Below are positions 18,564 to 27,452 of a DNA stretch of 64,000 nt, in pieces; within the stretch, counting starts at the first letter, position 1, and each line of letters begins with the position of its first letter. The position numbers and the translations under genes are program-made. Below the pieces are notes generated by a model. The model was not told the origin of the DNA, searched no databases, and was given only the letters and a program-made list of their open reading frames with translations. Origin of the DNA: JAUIKM01 sp964445695 (GTDB lineage: Bacteria; Bacteroidota; Ignavibacteria; Kapaibacteriales; UBA7675); NCBI GenBank assembly GCA_964445695.1, contig CAYULF010000005.1, positions 248,001-312,000 on the forward strand, given 5' to 3'.

Positions 18564-18810
18564 GGAACAACCGGAAGGTGCGGAAGATTGCCGTCGTTTG
18601 CGGCCGCGGCGCAGCCGAACGGCGCGGAAGACTCCACAAAACTACAATTATTGAGCGGATCGGCCGCTGCGGTCGCGCCGAATTACCTCCCGCTCAGCTA
18701 TGTCGCGCGGCAAGTGGCAGAACGCTGCAGAAAAATCTGATTAATTAATTGATTATCTTTATTTTGATTTTTATGTCATTTTTGAATCATTATTTTGCTA
18801 TTTCTGCCTC

Positions 18811-20364
18811 GTGAGTATGTATTCACTTAAAGGCATTGCGGGCGCGATTAACCGGATTCGCAGTCGCGAGTGCGATCCGACCGCGCTGTTGCGCGGCGGG
18901 CGTCAGGTGCGGCGGCTGTGCACGGCTCTGCTGGGCGGCGTCGCCGGGTGTGAAGCCGCGCCGCCGGAGGAGGAGCACAATGCGCGGCGGCGGCGCATAA
19001 CATTGCAGAGTCGCGCCCTTGAGGCCATGATCGACGTGCTGTTGCTCCTGCGGCCCAGGCGCGCCCTGCGCCGCACGCCGGCCTGGAAACTGCACCGCTG
19101 CGGCATGCAGTTGGCGGCCCTCAAGACTCTGGTGCTGCTCGGCAAACGCGAGAGCGCGATGCCGCTGGTCCGCGGCCTGCACCGCCGCGCCGCCGAGCTG
19201 GAAGCCACCGAGATTCAGCTGGAAACCAGCCTGCTTCTGCGCCAGAATGCCGCGCTCAGCGGCGAACGCCGCGCTTTTGACTATTACAGCGAGGAGACGC
19301 GCCGCCTCCGCGATCTGCGCGAAGCCGAGATCTACGCCGCCGAGCTGGTGCAGCGGCACATGCTGGACGCCCATGTTCTGGGGCGTCGCCGCCGCGCCGT
19401 CGGCCTGGCGGCTTCGCACTACTTCGCCAATCTTGAGGACCTGCGCCGCATTCACAACAGTCGGGCGCTTACAAACGCCTGGTTTCAGTTGCGCATTCAG
19501 GCCGCGATGGCGCTGGACCGACTGCCGCAGACCCGGCGCTTGTGTGAAGATTACCATGCTTTTCTGCGGGGCGGAAGCCAGCCTGTCGCGGCTTCCCATC
19601 TGCTTCGGGTGGAACTGCTGCGCCTGCACTGTCTGGTGCGTGCAGATGATGAAAAAGCGTTTGAACTGGGGGAGAAGTTGGCGCGCCGGTGCGATCGCGG
19701 TGAAATCAACTGGCATGCCGCACTGCAGCAGACGACAATTCTGGCTCTGCGCCGCGGCGACTACGCTCTGGCCGGTCGGCTGCTGCGCCGTGCTCGTGCG
19801 GCGCACAAAACTTCGGAAGGCTTGACGCCGCTGAGCCTGGCGGCGTGCTGGGCGCTGGTGGAATACAATCTGAACGCCCTTGGACAAGCGGGCAAACCGC
19901 CCGACCCGAGCGCCGAATTTTCTGCGTTGCCGCATTTGAGGCGCGGTATGCCCGCCTGGGAGATGGACGCCGCCCTGCTGGTAATGGCCGGGCTGACCGC
20001 CGCCGCCGCAGACGCCGAACTGCGCCGCAGATGCCTGGATCTGCTCGACATGCGGCCCGCGGCCGCCTGTGCGCCGCGCAGTGAACTGCTGCTGCGCCTT
20101 CTGGCGGAACACGACTCCGCGCCCGACCTTGCACTGTTGCATCGGCGCGCCCTGACGGTCCTGGCGGACGCCGCCGGCCGCGACGAGTGTGAACTCATTC
20201 CGTTCGAAGTCTTCTGCCGCCGGGCAGCGCCGCGTCATGTAGCTGCGCGTCTCCCGCTGCCCGGCAAACAGGCGGACTTGCGGCCGGAGGCGGGCTCCGG
20301 CCGCTCCGATCACTTTTCCGTTTCCCAGTCGATGATCAGTATCATCGAGACATCGTCCTGGTAG
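18811..20364 (+). CDS. Uncharacterised helical-repeat protein K (paralog of the gene at 20709)
   Basis: 517 aa if the GTG at 18811 is used; an ATG two codons on (18817) is equally possible. The protein is almost all alpha-helical, very rich in Arg, Ala and Leu, and reads like a TPR/HEAT-type superhelix without canonical repeats. It aligns with the protein at 20709-22421: WHAALQQTTILALRRGDYAL here against a NWFALLELNFLLEMHAGDYR stretch there, and ELIPFEVFCRR against EVIPYEHLWTL at the C-terminus. Codon use is extremely GC-rich. The upstream 80 bases are strikingly AT-rich. The last 55 bases overlap a small minus-strand gene. Function unknown; the family resembles uncharacterised Bacteroidota proteins. 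Confidence 0.75.
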   Translation: MSMYSLKGIAGAINRIRSRECDPTALLRGGRQVRRLCTALLGGVAGCEAAPPEEEHNARRRRITLQSRALEAMIDVLLLLRPRRALRRTPAWKLHRCGMQLAALKTLVLLGKRESAMPLVRGLHRRAAELEATEIQLETSLLLRQNAALSGERRAFDYYSEETRRLRDLREAEIYAAELVQRHMLDAHVLGRRRRAVGLAASHYFANLEDLRRIHNSRALTNAWFQLRIQAAMALDRLPQTRRLCEDYHAFLRGGSQPVAASHLLRVELLRLHCLVRADDEKAFELGEKLARRCDRGEINWHAALQQTTILALRRGDYALAGRLLRRARAAHKTSEGLTPLSLAACWALVEYNLNALGQAGKPPDPSAEFSALPHLRRGMPAWEMDAALLVMAGLTAAAADAELRRRCLDLLDMRPAAACAPRSELLLRLLAEHDSAPDLALLHRRALTVLADAAGRDECELIPFEVFCRRAAPRHVAARLPLPGKQADLRPEAGSGRSDHFSVSQSMISIIETSSW

Positions 20365-20519
20365 TCTTGAACGATCTGCTGGGTGAGGTCGGCGTCGGCC
20401 TGAATGGCGCTGATTTCGCTCTCGTTTTGCTGGGCGATTGCGTCGATTTCGATGTCGTAATACGTGCCCGGGCTTACGATGACGCTCAGGTACAGAAGGA
20501 TGGAAAGCAGCACTTGCAT
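20310..20519 (-). CDS. Small secreted peptide antisense between the two helical-protein genes
   Basis: 69 aa. GGAG lies about eight bases before the ATG at 20519. The first 17 residues form a hydrophobic signal sequence (MQVLLSILLYLSVIVSP). The mature part is acidic and Gln/Ile-rich (IDAIAQQNESEIS, QQIVQDYQDD), suggesting a short helix. Its 3' end overlaps the end of gene K by 55 bases in convergent orientation, and its promoter must lie in the space upstream of gene L. I do not recognise it. Confidence 0.6.
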   Translation of the reverse strand: MQVLLSILLYLSVIVSPGTYYDIEIDAIAQQNESEISAIQADADLTQQIVQDYQDDVSMILIIDWETEK

Positions 20520-20708
20520 GCGTGGACTCCGGTTAAAGTTGGACGTTTGTTTGCTGCTAATTTCGAGCCGACGCGCGTGGCGATTTATGCCGATTTACAG
20601 GGCGCGGTAAGTTCACTCGCGGTCGTCCGGCCTGCCGTTCAGAGCGCCGCCGTGAGATTGCGATCGGTCGCCGGACCGCATGAAATCCGGAGCGGGGAAA
20701 ACAAAAGT

Positions 20709-22421
20709 ATGATGCAGTTGTTGCGCGATATAGCCGAAGTGGTAACGCGATACCGGCGGGCCGACCGCGGCGAAGACCAGTTCTTTGCGGCCGGCTCCAA
20801 ATGTGCGCAGCTCTTTCGGATAGCAGCGACCGACGCGGCCGAAACCCAGCCGGGACCGGCCCCCGACGACGCGCGCGAGCTGGATGCCCGCGCCGCGGCG
20901 CAGATCTACGCCGATGCGCCGACCGCGCGGCCCTACATCACACTCAAAAGCGAGGTGATGCGCCACGCTCAGCGCATGCTGCTTTTTCTCGACGTGCGCC
21001 GTTTTCCGCTCTCGGCCCGAGGTCGGGCCATCTATCGCTGCGAGCGCCGTCGCCTGGTCGTGAATCTGCTGCAGCGCTGCGGCGCACATGCCGCTGCCGA
21101 AGCCCTGGCCGCCTCACTGCGCCGCGAAGCTCGCAAACACGAGCTGTGGCGCATCGTGGTGTGCGCGGGAAACGTTCTGCGCCGCCGCGCCGCGCTCGAC
21201 GGAGACGAGGAGCGTTTTGAGTCCCTGACGCGCGAAATCAACAGCTGTCTTGAGGTTGACGGCGCGGAGGTGGAAGCGCGCGAAATGGCCGAGACCATCA
21301 TCGTGCGATTTTCGCGTTCCGCCGCGCCGGATTTTTCGCTGGCGCGCGAAGCGCGTGAGTACCGCCGTCGGCTGGAAATGCAGCGCCGCCGCCACAGTTC
21401 GTACACGCTGCGCATGTACTGCCACCGCCTGCATCTGCTGGAGCACGAAATTGTACAGGACTACGCCGGCGTGCTGCGCGTCTGCGGCGAGTTCGATGCC
21501 TGGCTGGCGGCCGGCGGACACAGCAGCAATGCGCGCCGCACGGAATTGCACCTGACGCGCCTCTACTGCTGCCTCTTTTTGCGCAAATACGACCGCGGTC
21601 GGCGGCATGTGCGCGAGAGCCTCTGCGAGCTGACGGAGGGCGACTACAACTGGTTTGCGCTGTTGGAACTGAACTTTCTGTTGGAGATGCACGCAGGCGA
21701 TTACCGCGCCGCGGCAGCGGTTTACCGCCGTGCCGGCGCGTGCCGCCGTCAACTGGCGGCCTACCCGCAGCGACTCGAAAAATGGCGGATTTTTGAAGCG
21801 TATCTGCGTTTTGCCTGTGAAGTCGGGCGCATCGACATTCCCGAGCCGGAGAGTCTCTTTGCCAAAAAGTTCAATATTTATGGCTTTGTGAATGACTTAC
21901 CCGTATTTTCACGGGACAAACGCGGTTATAACGTCGCAATCACGATTGCACACTTTTTATTCCTGCTGCGTTATCGGGAATTCGATGCATTGCTGGATCG
22001 CGCAGCGATTCTCGAGACCTACAACAGCACCTGGCTGCGTCAACGCTCGCACGCGCGCAGCCACTGTTTTGTGCGACTTCTGCTGACCGTGCTGTATCGC
22101 AATTTTGACGCGGCGGATATCCAGCGCCGCGCCCGCAAACATCTGGACCGGCTTGCCGCCATTAAACCGCTGTACGACGGCGCAATCGACGGCGTGGAGG
22201 TGATTCCCTACGAACATCTCTGGACGCTGGTGATGCGCGAGCTGCAGGCTATCGACCGCGAAGGCTGGTTCGTGCGCGTGCAGGCGCGCGGTGAGGAAAA
22301 CTGTTCGCGCATGCCGAAGTCGCCCTCAGAGCCGGGCGATCCCGCCGGTACCGACGCGTCGGCGGCGAATACCGGGCAAGCGGCGTTTTGTCAAACCACA
22401 CTTTTGGAACAGAGGAACTGA
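20709..22421 (+). CDS. Uncharacterised helical-repeat protein L (paralog of K)
   Basis: 570 aa. The frame is open further upstream, but that part runs opposite the small minus-strand peptide gene. The ATG at 20709 has GGGGA about 11 bases upstream and starts typical helical sequence (MMQLLRDIAEVVTRY). All-helical, Arg/Ala/Leu-rich body; a distinctive block near 400 reads FVNDLPVFSRDKRGYNVAI, followed by a hydrophobic helix. I associate this block with a large uncharacterised Bacteroidota family. The C-terminus (last 40 residues) is low-complexity Ser/Pro/Ala. The next gene begins five bases after its stop, so the two are cotranscribed. Function unknown; no signal peptide, probably cytoplasmic scaffold-like. 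Confidence 0.78.
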   Translation: MMQLLRDIAEVVTRYRRADRGEDQFFAAGSKCAQLFRIAATDAAETQPGPAPDDARELDARAAAQIYADAPTARPYITLKSEVMRHAQRMLLFLDVRRFPLSARGRAIYRCERRRLVVNLLQRCGAHAAAEALAASLRREARKHELWRIVVCAGNVLRRRAALDGDEERFESLTREINSCLEVDGAEVEAREMAETIIVRFSRSAAPDFSLAREAREYRRRLEMQRRRHSSYTLRMYCHRLHLLEHEIVQDYAGVLRVCGEFDAWLAAGGHSSNARRTELHLTRLYCCLFLRKYDRGRRHVRESLCELTEGDYNWFALLELNFLLEMHAGDYRAAAAVYRRAGACRRQLAAYPQRLEKWRIFEAYLRFACEVGRIDIPEPESLFAKKFNIYGFVNDLPVFSRDKRGYNVAITIAHFLFLLRYREFDALLDRAAILETYNSTWLRQRSHARSHCFVRLLLTVLYRNFDAADIQRRARKHLDRLAAIKPLYDGAIDGVEVIPYEHLWTLVMRELQAIDREGWFVRVQARGEENCSRMPKSPSEPGDPAGTDASAANTGQAAFCQTTLLEQRN

Positions 22422-22425
22422 TTTC

Positions 22426-22845
22426 ATGTTATCGCATCATTCGGAGCACATTCCCGGGCTGTCCCGTCTCGGCGGCGAATTGTACCTGAAATCGCATCAT
22501 CCCTTCAAGTACGCCCAGATTCTGCTGGAATCGCTGAACGAACATCTGGACGACTTTACCGATCCCATCCAGATCGGCCTGGGTTATTTTGACGAATTCC
22601 TGCACGAGGTGGAACACTATCGCTTTGACGTGGCGCAGTCCGGCTTCCGCGAATACCTCAACTTCAAACGCCGCGACATCCTGCAGGACGTTCGCCTCGA
22701 CTCCGCCGAACGCCAGGAAATCATCTCACTCATGTACAACATCGCCTTCCTCAACGACCACCTGGAAACGCTGCACCGCGTCGTCCGCGAAAATCAGCGC
22801 GACGACCTCATGCGCGAGATTCTGCGCCCCACCGACAAGGATTGA
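22426..22845 (+). CDS. Hypothetical 139-aa protein, cotranscribed with L
   Basis: ATG at 22426 with GAGGA nine bases upstream, overlapping the end of gene L's coding sequence. The protein is helical and acidic, with no signal peptide. It starts MLSHHSEHIPGLSRLGGELY and contains many His and Asp residues (HHPFKYAQILLESLNEHLDD, YFDEFLHEVEHYRFDV). Four-base spacing shows translational coupling to L and suggests a shared job. I do not recognise the family; the regular helix pattern could be a small helical bundle. Confidence 0.72.
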   Translation: MLSHHSEHIPGLSRLGGELYLKSHHPFKYAQILLESLNEHLDDFTDPIQIGLGYFDEFLHEVEHYRFDVAQSGFREYLNFKRRDILQDVRLDSAERQEIISLMYNIAFLNDHLETLHRVVRENQRDDLMREILRPTDKD

Positions 22846-22921
22846 CGCTTCGGCTCGCCGGACGGCATCGGCCATTGCAGCCCGAATGGTTGCAGCTGGA
22901 TTCGCCCATGCGCACTTCTGA

Positions 22922-22952
22922 CCTGCGGCTCACGCAGGCGTGGCCTTTTAAA
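22922..22952 (+). terminator. Weak terminator-like hairpin after the helical-protein operon
   Basis: Perfect stem CCTGCG-GCTCA-CGCAGG at 22922-22938, followed by CGTGGCCTTTTAAAT. The T-tract is short and displaced. Confidence 0.35.
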
Positions 22953-23042
22953 TCCATTTTTGTTAGTCTTCGTTTGTCCCGCCGGGTGTCGGCGAGTCGA
23001 CCGGGAACGGGCGTTTCACCAGGTCGGCAGTCGGTAACTGCG

Positions 23043-23942
23043 TCATCCGCCGATGCGCTGCCGGCGACTCAGGTAGTGGACCATCGCCTTGTCAAACGGT
23101 TCGGAGGTGTTCAGCAGCATGTAGTCGATGCTGCGCGTGCGGCATTCGCGTTTGAGTTCTTCCGTAAAGGCGGACATGGTCTCGATGTAGGCCTGCTGGA
23201 TCTGGTAGGGCTGCGTCGTCATTTCCTCGGCCGTCTCCAGGTCCTTGAAAATTGCGTCGCTGCCGAAATTGAAATCCAGCTCGCGCGGGTCCAGCACCTG
23301 AAAGGCGATCACTTCGTGTTTTTTGTGGCGGAAGTGTTTGAGCGCCGCCAGAATCGAAGCCGTATCGTCGAAAAAATCGCTGATAATAATGATCAGGCCG
23401 CGACGTGAAATGCGTTCGGCCAGGCGGTCCAGCGCCTGCGCCGTACCGGTTTCGTTCGATGGGGTTGTGTTGTCCAGCGTCCGCAGAATTTCCTGTATAA
23501 AGGAGCCGCGCGAGCGCGGCGGCATATAGGTCCGCACTTCCGAGTCGTATGTGGCCAGGCCGACGGCGTCCTGCTGTTTGGTCATCAGATAAGCCAGCGC
23601 GCCCGCCAGATAGGACGCGTATTCAAACTTGCTGATATTGCCGGGCGAGGCGTATTTCATCGACGCGCTTGAGTCGACAATGAGCGTGCATTTGAGGTTC
23701 GTTTCTTCTTCGTACTGCTTGACGTAGTGCCGGTTCGTGCGGCCGTAGATTTTCCAGTCGATGTGTTTCAGGTCGTCGCCCGGCATGTACTGGCGGTGCT
23801 CGGCAAACTCAACGCTGAAGCCGTGGTAGGGAGACTTGTGCAGACCGGTGATAAAACCTTCGACTACGAGGCGCGCCTTCAGGTTGAAGGGCTGCAGGCG
23901 TGAGATGACTTCCGGCTTCAGGTACTTGCGATGATCTTCCAT
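23043..23942 (-). CDS. DUF58 domain protein (VWA-like)
   Basis: 299 aa from the ATG at 23942, which has GAGG five bases upstream; the upstream extension of the frame looks noncoding. DUF58 hallmarks: FAEHRQYMPGDDLKHIDWKI, then YVKQYEEE, then a von Willebrand A-like half with the metal-site motif VDSSASM and IIIISDFFDD. Family members normally work with a MoxR AAA+ ATPase in envelope or metallocentre assembly, but no MoxR gene is adjacent. Divergently transcribed from the giant TPR gene, with a perfect inverted repeat between them. Cytoplasmic, no membrane helix seen. Confidence 0.9.
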   Translation of the reverse strand: MEDHRKYLKPEVISRLQPFNLKARLVVEGFITGLHKSPYHGFSVEFAEHRQYMPGDDLKHIDWKIYGRTNRHYVKQYEEETNLKCTLIVDSSASMKYASPGNISKFEYASYLAGALAYLMTKQQDAVGLATYDSEVRTYMPPRSRGSFIQEILRTLDNTTPSNETGTAQALDRLAERISRRGLIIIISDFFDDTASILAALKHFRHKKHEVIAFQVLDPRELDFNFGSDAIFKDLETAEEMTTQPYQIQQAYIETMSAFTEELKRECRTRSIDYMLLNTSEPFDKAMVHYLSRRQRIGG

Positions 23943-24263
23943 AATCCTCAGTTCAATAGAGCGTGTTCGTTCCGTTCCGTACGGATCGTGCGCGGGACTA
24001 CGTGCGTAGTACGCATATGTGGCAAATAAAATTGCACGGGCCGAGCGGCCCGCACTGTAACACCGGCAGCTCGTTTTCGTCCAGAAGTTTTTACCTTCCG
24101 CGGGCCTCCCGGCGGCCCGTCCCAAACGACGCGAATCACTTAAAGTAATACTTTAAGTGATGGCCGAAAACGCTTTCCGATGCATGTTGTATTTTTTCTT
24201 AATTTAGAATTTATGGACCGTATGGGAAGGAACGGTGCATTGTTGCATTCAGAGTGGAAGAGA
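23943..24263. other. Divergent promoter region between DUF58 and TPR genes
   Basis: 321 bases. The central feature is a 25-bp inverted repeat at 24136-24160, followed by a T-rich stretch (24185-24212). No gene seen: the frame that continues upstream of the TPR protein here lacks protein-like sequence. Confidence 0.6.
24136..24160. promoter_or_regulatory. Candidate operator: perfect 10-bp inverted repeat
   Basis: TCACTTAAAG-TAATA-CTTTAAGTGA, ten perfectly paired bases around a five-base spacer. It lies between divergent genes starting at 23942 and 24264. The AT-rich symmetric form suits a dimeric regulator. A hairpin without a T-tract on either side makes a terminator less likely. Confidence 0.5.
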
Positions 24264-27200
24264 ATGAAACTGACGTCGGCCTTGATTCCGGCTATGCTGT
24301 TGGGGCTGTTGTGCGCCGCAGCACCCGCCGCCGGACAGGTTGCAAACTTGCCGCATTCGCAGTCCGCGGTGGAAGAGCTGCAGCATGCTGCGGCGCTGGA
24401 CGAAGCCGGACTGCGCCTGGAAGCGGCGCGAATGATGCGTCGCCTGCTGCGCGAGCGTCCCGTCTCCCCGGCGCGCGACGAAGCGCTCTATAACCTGGCC
24501 CTGAACCACATCGAAGCCGGCGAGTTCCGCGAGGCGCACGAGCGCTTTGACGAACTGCTCGCTACGCGCAACAACTCGCCCTGGCGCGCACATGCTCTCA
24601 GTGCCAAATCGCTGCTGTACTTTGACCAGGGCGACTACATTTCCGCCGCGCACTCGTTTCAGGCTACGGCCGACCAGGCCGAAGTCGACGCCATGCGTCG
24701 CCGCGACACCAGCTACACGCCTTTTGCATCCGCCGGTCTGTTCTGGAGCGGCATTTCCTACGCGCTCTCGGGCGACGACCGCATGGCCGAAGCGCCGCTG
24801 GCGCGCTGCGCCGACTCCTACCCGACCTACGAATACGCGGACGATGCGCTGTACTTTCTGGCGCAGTTTGCCGAGCGCACGCGCCGCCTGGAAGAAGCTC
24901 TCACGCTCTACGATCGCATAACAAAAGACTATCCGCGGCGCAACACGCGCGTCGGCGCACATATTCACGCCGCACAGAATTACATCTCCCTGCGCAAGCC
25001 TACGCCCGCTCTCGAAGAACTCGAGAGCGCCGGAACGGTGATCCGCACGCTCGAAGGCCAGGGCGCCAGTCCGGCCACAAGCTTCGAGCCGCAGAGCTAC
25101 GTTGAGGACGCCGAGTCCCAGATGCTCTATCTGCGCGGTGAAGCGCACAACCTCAGCGGCCGTTCGCAGCAGGCGCTCGAATCATTTGAAGCTGCGCTCA
25201 ACGCCGAACTCTCGACCGAGCTGCGCACGCGCTCACAACTGGGAGCGGGCTGGGCGCTGCTCAATATGGGCGAGTACGATCGCGCTCTTGCATACTACGA
25301 CCTCCTGCTGAACCGCGAAGAAACCGAGCCGGCCATCGACGCCTCCGCGCGCCTCTATCGCGTCCTGGCGCTCAAACGCAAGGGCGATCGCGAAACCGCC
25401 GTACGCGAACTGGGCGCTCTGACGTCGCGCAGCGATTACCCCTACCTGGGACTGGCCCTGCTGGAGCTGGGGCAGATGCACTACGAAGACGGATTGATGG
25501 ACCAGGCGCGTCGCACGCTCGAGCGCGCCGTCAAGGAAGCGCCGGATGCCGTGACGCGCGCCCGCTCCTATTTGCTGCTCGGTGCGGCGGCGCTGGATGC
25601 GGCCTATTATTCAACCGCGGCCACGGCCTATTCCGAGGCAATCCAGATAGCTGAACGCAGCGACGAACGCAGCATGCCGGATCGCGCGCTCTACCTGGCC
25701 GACGCCCGTTTCAAGCGCGGAATTGCGTTGGTAGGCGCCAGCAACGGGGCGGGCGACGCACTCAGCCGCGAAGCCACGACCCAGCTGCAGGAGTTTATTG
25801 CCGAACATCCCGGCGACGACCGCATCCCCGAGGCGCGTTTCTGGCTGGCCGAGGGATTTTACAAAGCGACGCTCATGCACGAAGCCGAACAGGCTTACAA
25901 CTACATCGTGCGCAATCTGCCCAACAGCGACCGTCGCGAAGAATCATTTTACGGCCTCGGCTGGACGCAATTCCGCACGCGCCAGTTCAACAACGCTTCC
26001 AAGACCTTTGGTCGCCTGCTGCGCGAGTTTCCCGATACGCGTTTTGCCGTCGACGTACTGGTGCGCGAAGGCGATGCTCATTACCTCAATCGCAATTACT
26101 CCGCCGCGGCCGACTCCTACCGCCAGGTTGTGCGGCGCGACAAGGAAACGACGCTGGGCGAGTACGCGCTTTACCAGCTCGGTCAGTCGCTCTACCGCCT
26201 GCGTCGCTACGATCAGGCCATCGCTGAGCTGCGCAATTTCCTCAAGCTGTTCCCGCGTTCAAGCCTGGCGCCCGAAGCGCTCTATTCCGTCGGCTGGATG
26301 CTGTTTGAGAGCAATCGCTTTGAGGAATCGATCGCGGAAATGCGGCGTCTGATGCAGACCTACAGCGATTCGCCCAAGTTTCAGAGCGCGCATCACGCTG
26401 TGGCCGACGCCTACTACAACCTGGGGCAGTACGAACTGGCGCTTGGCGTGTACAGCGAGATTGTCGACGCTTATCCCGGCAGTTCGCTGATCGGCTCCGC
26501 GCTCAACAATATGGAATACTGTCTGACGCTGTTGGGTCGCGAGGAAGAAGCCAAAAACGTGCGCGCGCAGTTTTTTGCCCTCAATCCGGGTTCGCCGCTG
26601 GTTGAAGAGGAGCTGTTCAGTCCCGACCGCGGATTCTGGCAGCGCACCGAGTCCAATCCGGTCGAGAGTTATCGTCGTTACGTCGAAGATCATCCCGACA
26701 GCGAGCGCGTGCCCGAAGCGCTCTACTACATGGGTAAAAGTTATGTGAGCCTCGGCGAGACCGAGGAAGATCTGGAGCAGTACCGTCTGGCTCTCGACGC
26801 CTTCCGTCGCGTGGTCAACGGGTATCCCGAGCACGAGATCGCACCGCAGGCCTCGTTCGACCTGGCGATGACGACCATGCGCCTCAACGAAGCCGATGCG
26901 GCGGACTCACTGCTGGGCTTGACGCGCTCGCGATTTCCGGAGAGCGACGCGGCCGTGCAGGCCGGTTTTGAGCAGGCCATGTTGCGCCTCTCGCGTTCCG
27001 ACACGGTCGCCGCACTGAATGCCTTCCTCTCCGTAGCGGATGAGTATCGCGGCAGTTACTACGGCGACCGCAGCCGCTTTCGCGTCGGCGTGTATCACAT
27101 GCGGCGCAAGGAATACGACTCGGCGCGCATGCAGTTCAGCCAGGTGGCCGAGCGCGATGACGAATTGGGCGCGGAAGCCCAGTACCGCGTGGCGCAGGCC

Positions 27201-27452
27201 TGGTACTGGCAGGAAAACTACGAGGCGGCCCGGGACGCGGCAATCGTCGTGCGCGAGCGCTTCCCCGAATTTGAGCCTTACCGCTCTGAAGCTCTGCTGA
27301 TTCTCGCCTGGAGCCTCGAAAAACTCGAAGACATCGACGGCGCGCTTGAAACGTTCAGGTTGGTTGCAGCGCTGGGAGCCGACAACGAATACGCACAAAC
27401 CGCCAACGCCAACATCGAACGGCTGCAAAAATCACTGGAGCGCAGACGATGA
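24264..27452 (+). CDS. Giant TPR-repeat protein, secreted/periplasmic (YbgF-like)
   Basis: 1062 aa from the ATG at 24264 (GGAAGAGA just upstream, then a signal peptide MKLTSALIPAMLLGLLCAA ending near AAGQ). The rest is a long series of tetratricopeptide repeats, with recurring patterns such as EALYNLALNHIEAGEFREA, EYALYQLGQSLYRLRRYDQA and EAQYRVAQAWYWQENYEAA. Repeats of this kind give a solenoid for protein binding in the periplasm, as in YbgF/CpoB or BamD relatives. Its stop overlaps the start of the next gene by four bases (ATGA). It heads an operon with an outer-membrane barrel, a SPOR protein and TonB, so it is probably an envelope scaffold. Confidence 0.88.
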   Translation: MKLTSALIPAMLLGLLCAAAPAAGQVANLPHSQSAVEELQHAAALDEAGLRLEAARMMRRLLRERPVSPARDEALYNLALNHIEAGEFREAHERFDELLATRNNSPWRAHALSAKSLLYFDQGDYISAAHSFQATADQAEVDAMRRRDTSYTPFASAGLFWSGISYALSGDDRMAEAPLARCADSYPTYEYADDALYFLAQFAERTRRLEEALTLYDRITKDYPRRNTRVGAHIHAAQNYISLRKPTPALEELESAGTVIRTLEGQGASPATSFEPQSYVEDAESQMLYLRGEAHNLSGRSQQALESFEAALNAELSTELRTRSQLGAGWALLNMGEYDRALAYYDLLLNREETEPAIDASARLYRVLALKRKGDRETAVRELGALTSRSDYPYLGLALLELGQMHYEDGLMDQARRTLERAVKEAPDAVTRARSYLLLGAAALDAAYYSTAATAYSEAIQIAERSDERSMPDRALYLADARFKRGIALVGASNGAGDALSREATTQLQEFIAEHPGDDRIPEARFWLAEGFYKATLMHEAEQAYNYIVRNLPNSDRREESFYGLGWTQFRTRQFNNASKTFGRLLREFPDTRFAVDVLVREGDAHYLNRNYSAAADSYRQVVRRDKETTLGEYALYQLGQSLYRLRRYDQAIAELRNFLKLFPRSSLAPEALYSVGWMLFESNRFEESIAEMRRLMQTYSDSPKFQSAHHAVADAYYNLGQYELALGVYSEIVDAYPGSSLIGSALNNMEYCLTLLGREEEAKNVRAQFFALNPGSPLVEEELFSPDRGFWQRTESNPVESYRRYVEDHPDSERVPEALYYMGKSYVSLGETEEDLEQYRLALDAFRRVVNGYPEHEIAPQASFDLAMTTMRLNEADAADSLLGLTRSRFPESDAAVQAGFEQAMLRLSRSDTVAALNAFLSVADEYRGSYYGDRSRFRVGVYHMRRKEYDSARMQFSQVAERDDELGAEAQYRVAQAWYWQENYEAARDAAIVVRERFPEFEPYRSEALLILAWSLEKLEDIDGALETFRLVAALGADNEYAQTANANIERLQKSLERRR

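Noticed and set aside
20367..20708. N-terminal extension of helical protein L
   Set aside because: This stretch runs opposite the small secreted peptide gene and does not look like the rest of the protein; the ATG at 20709 has its own ribosome binding site.
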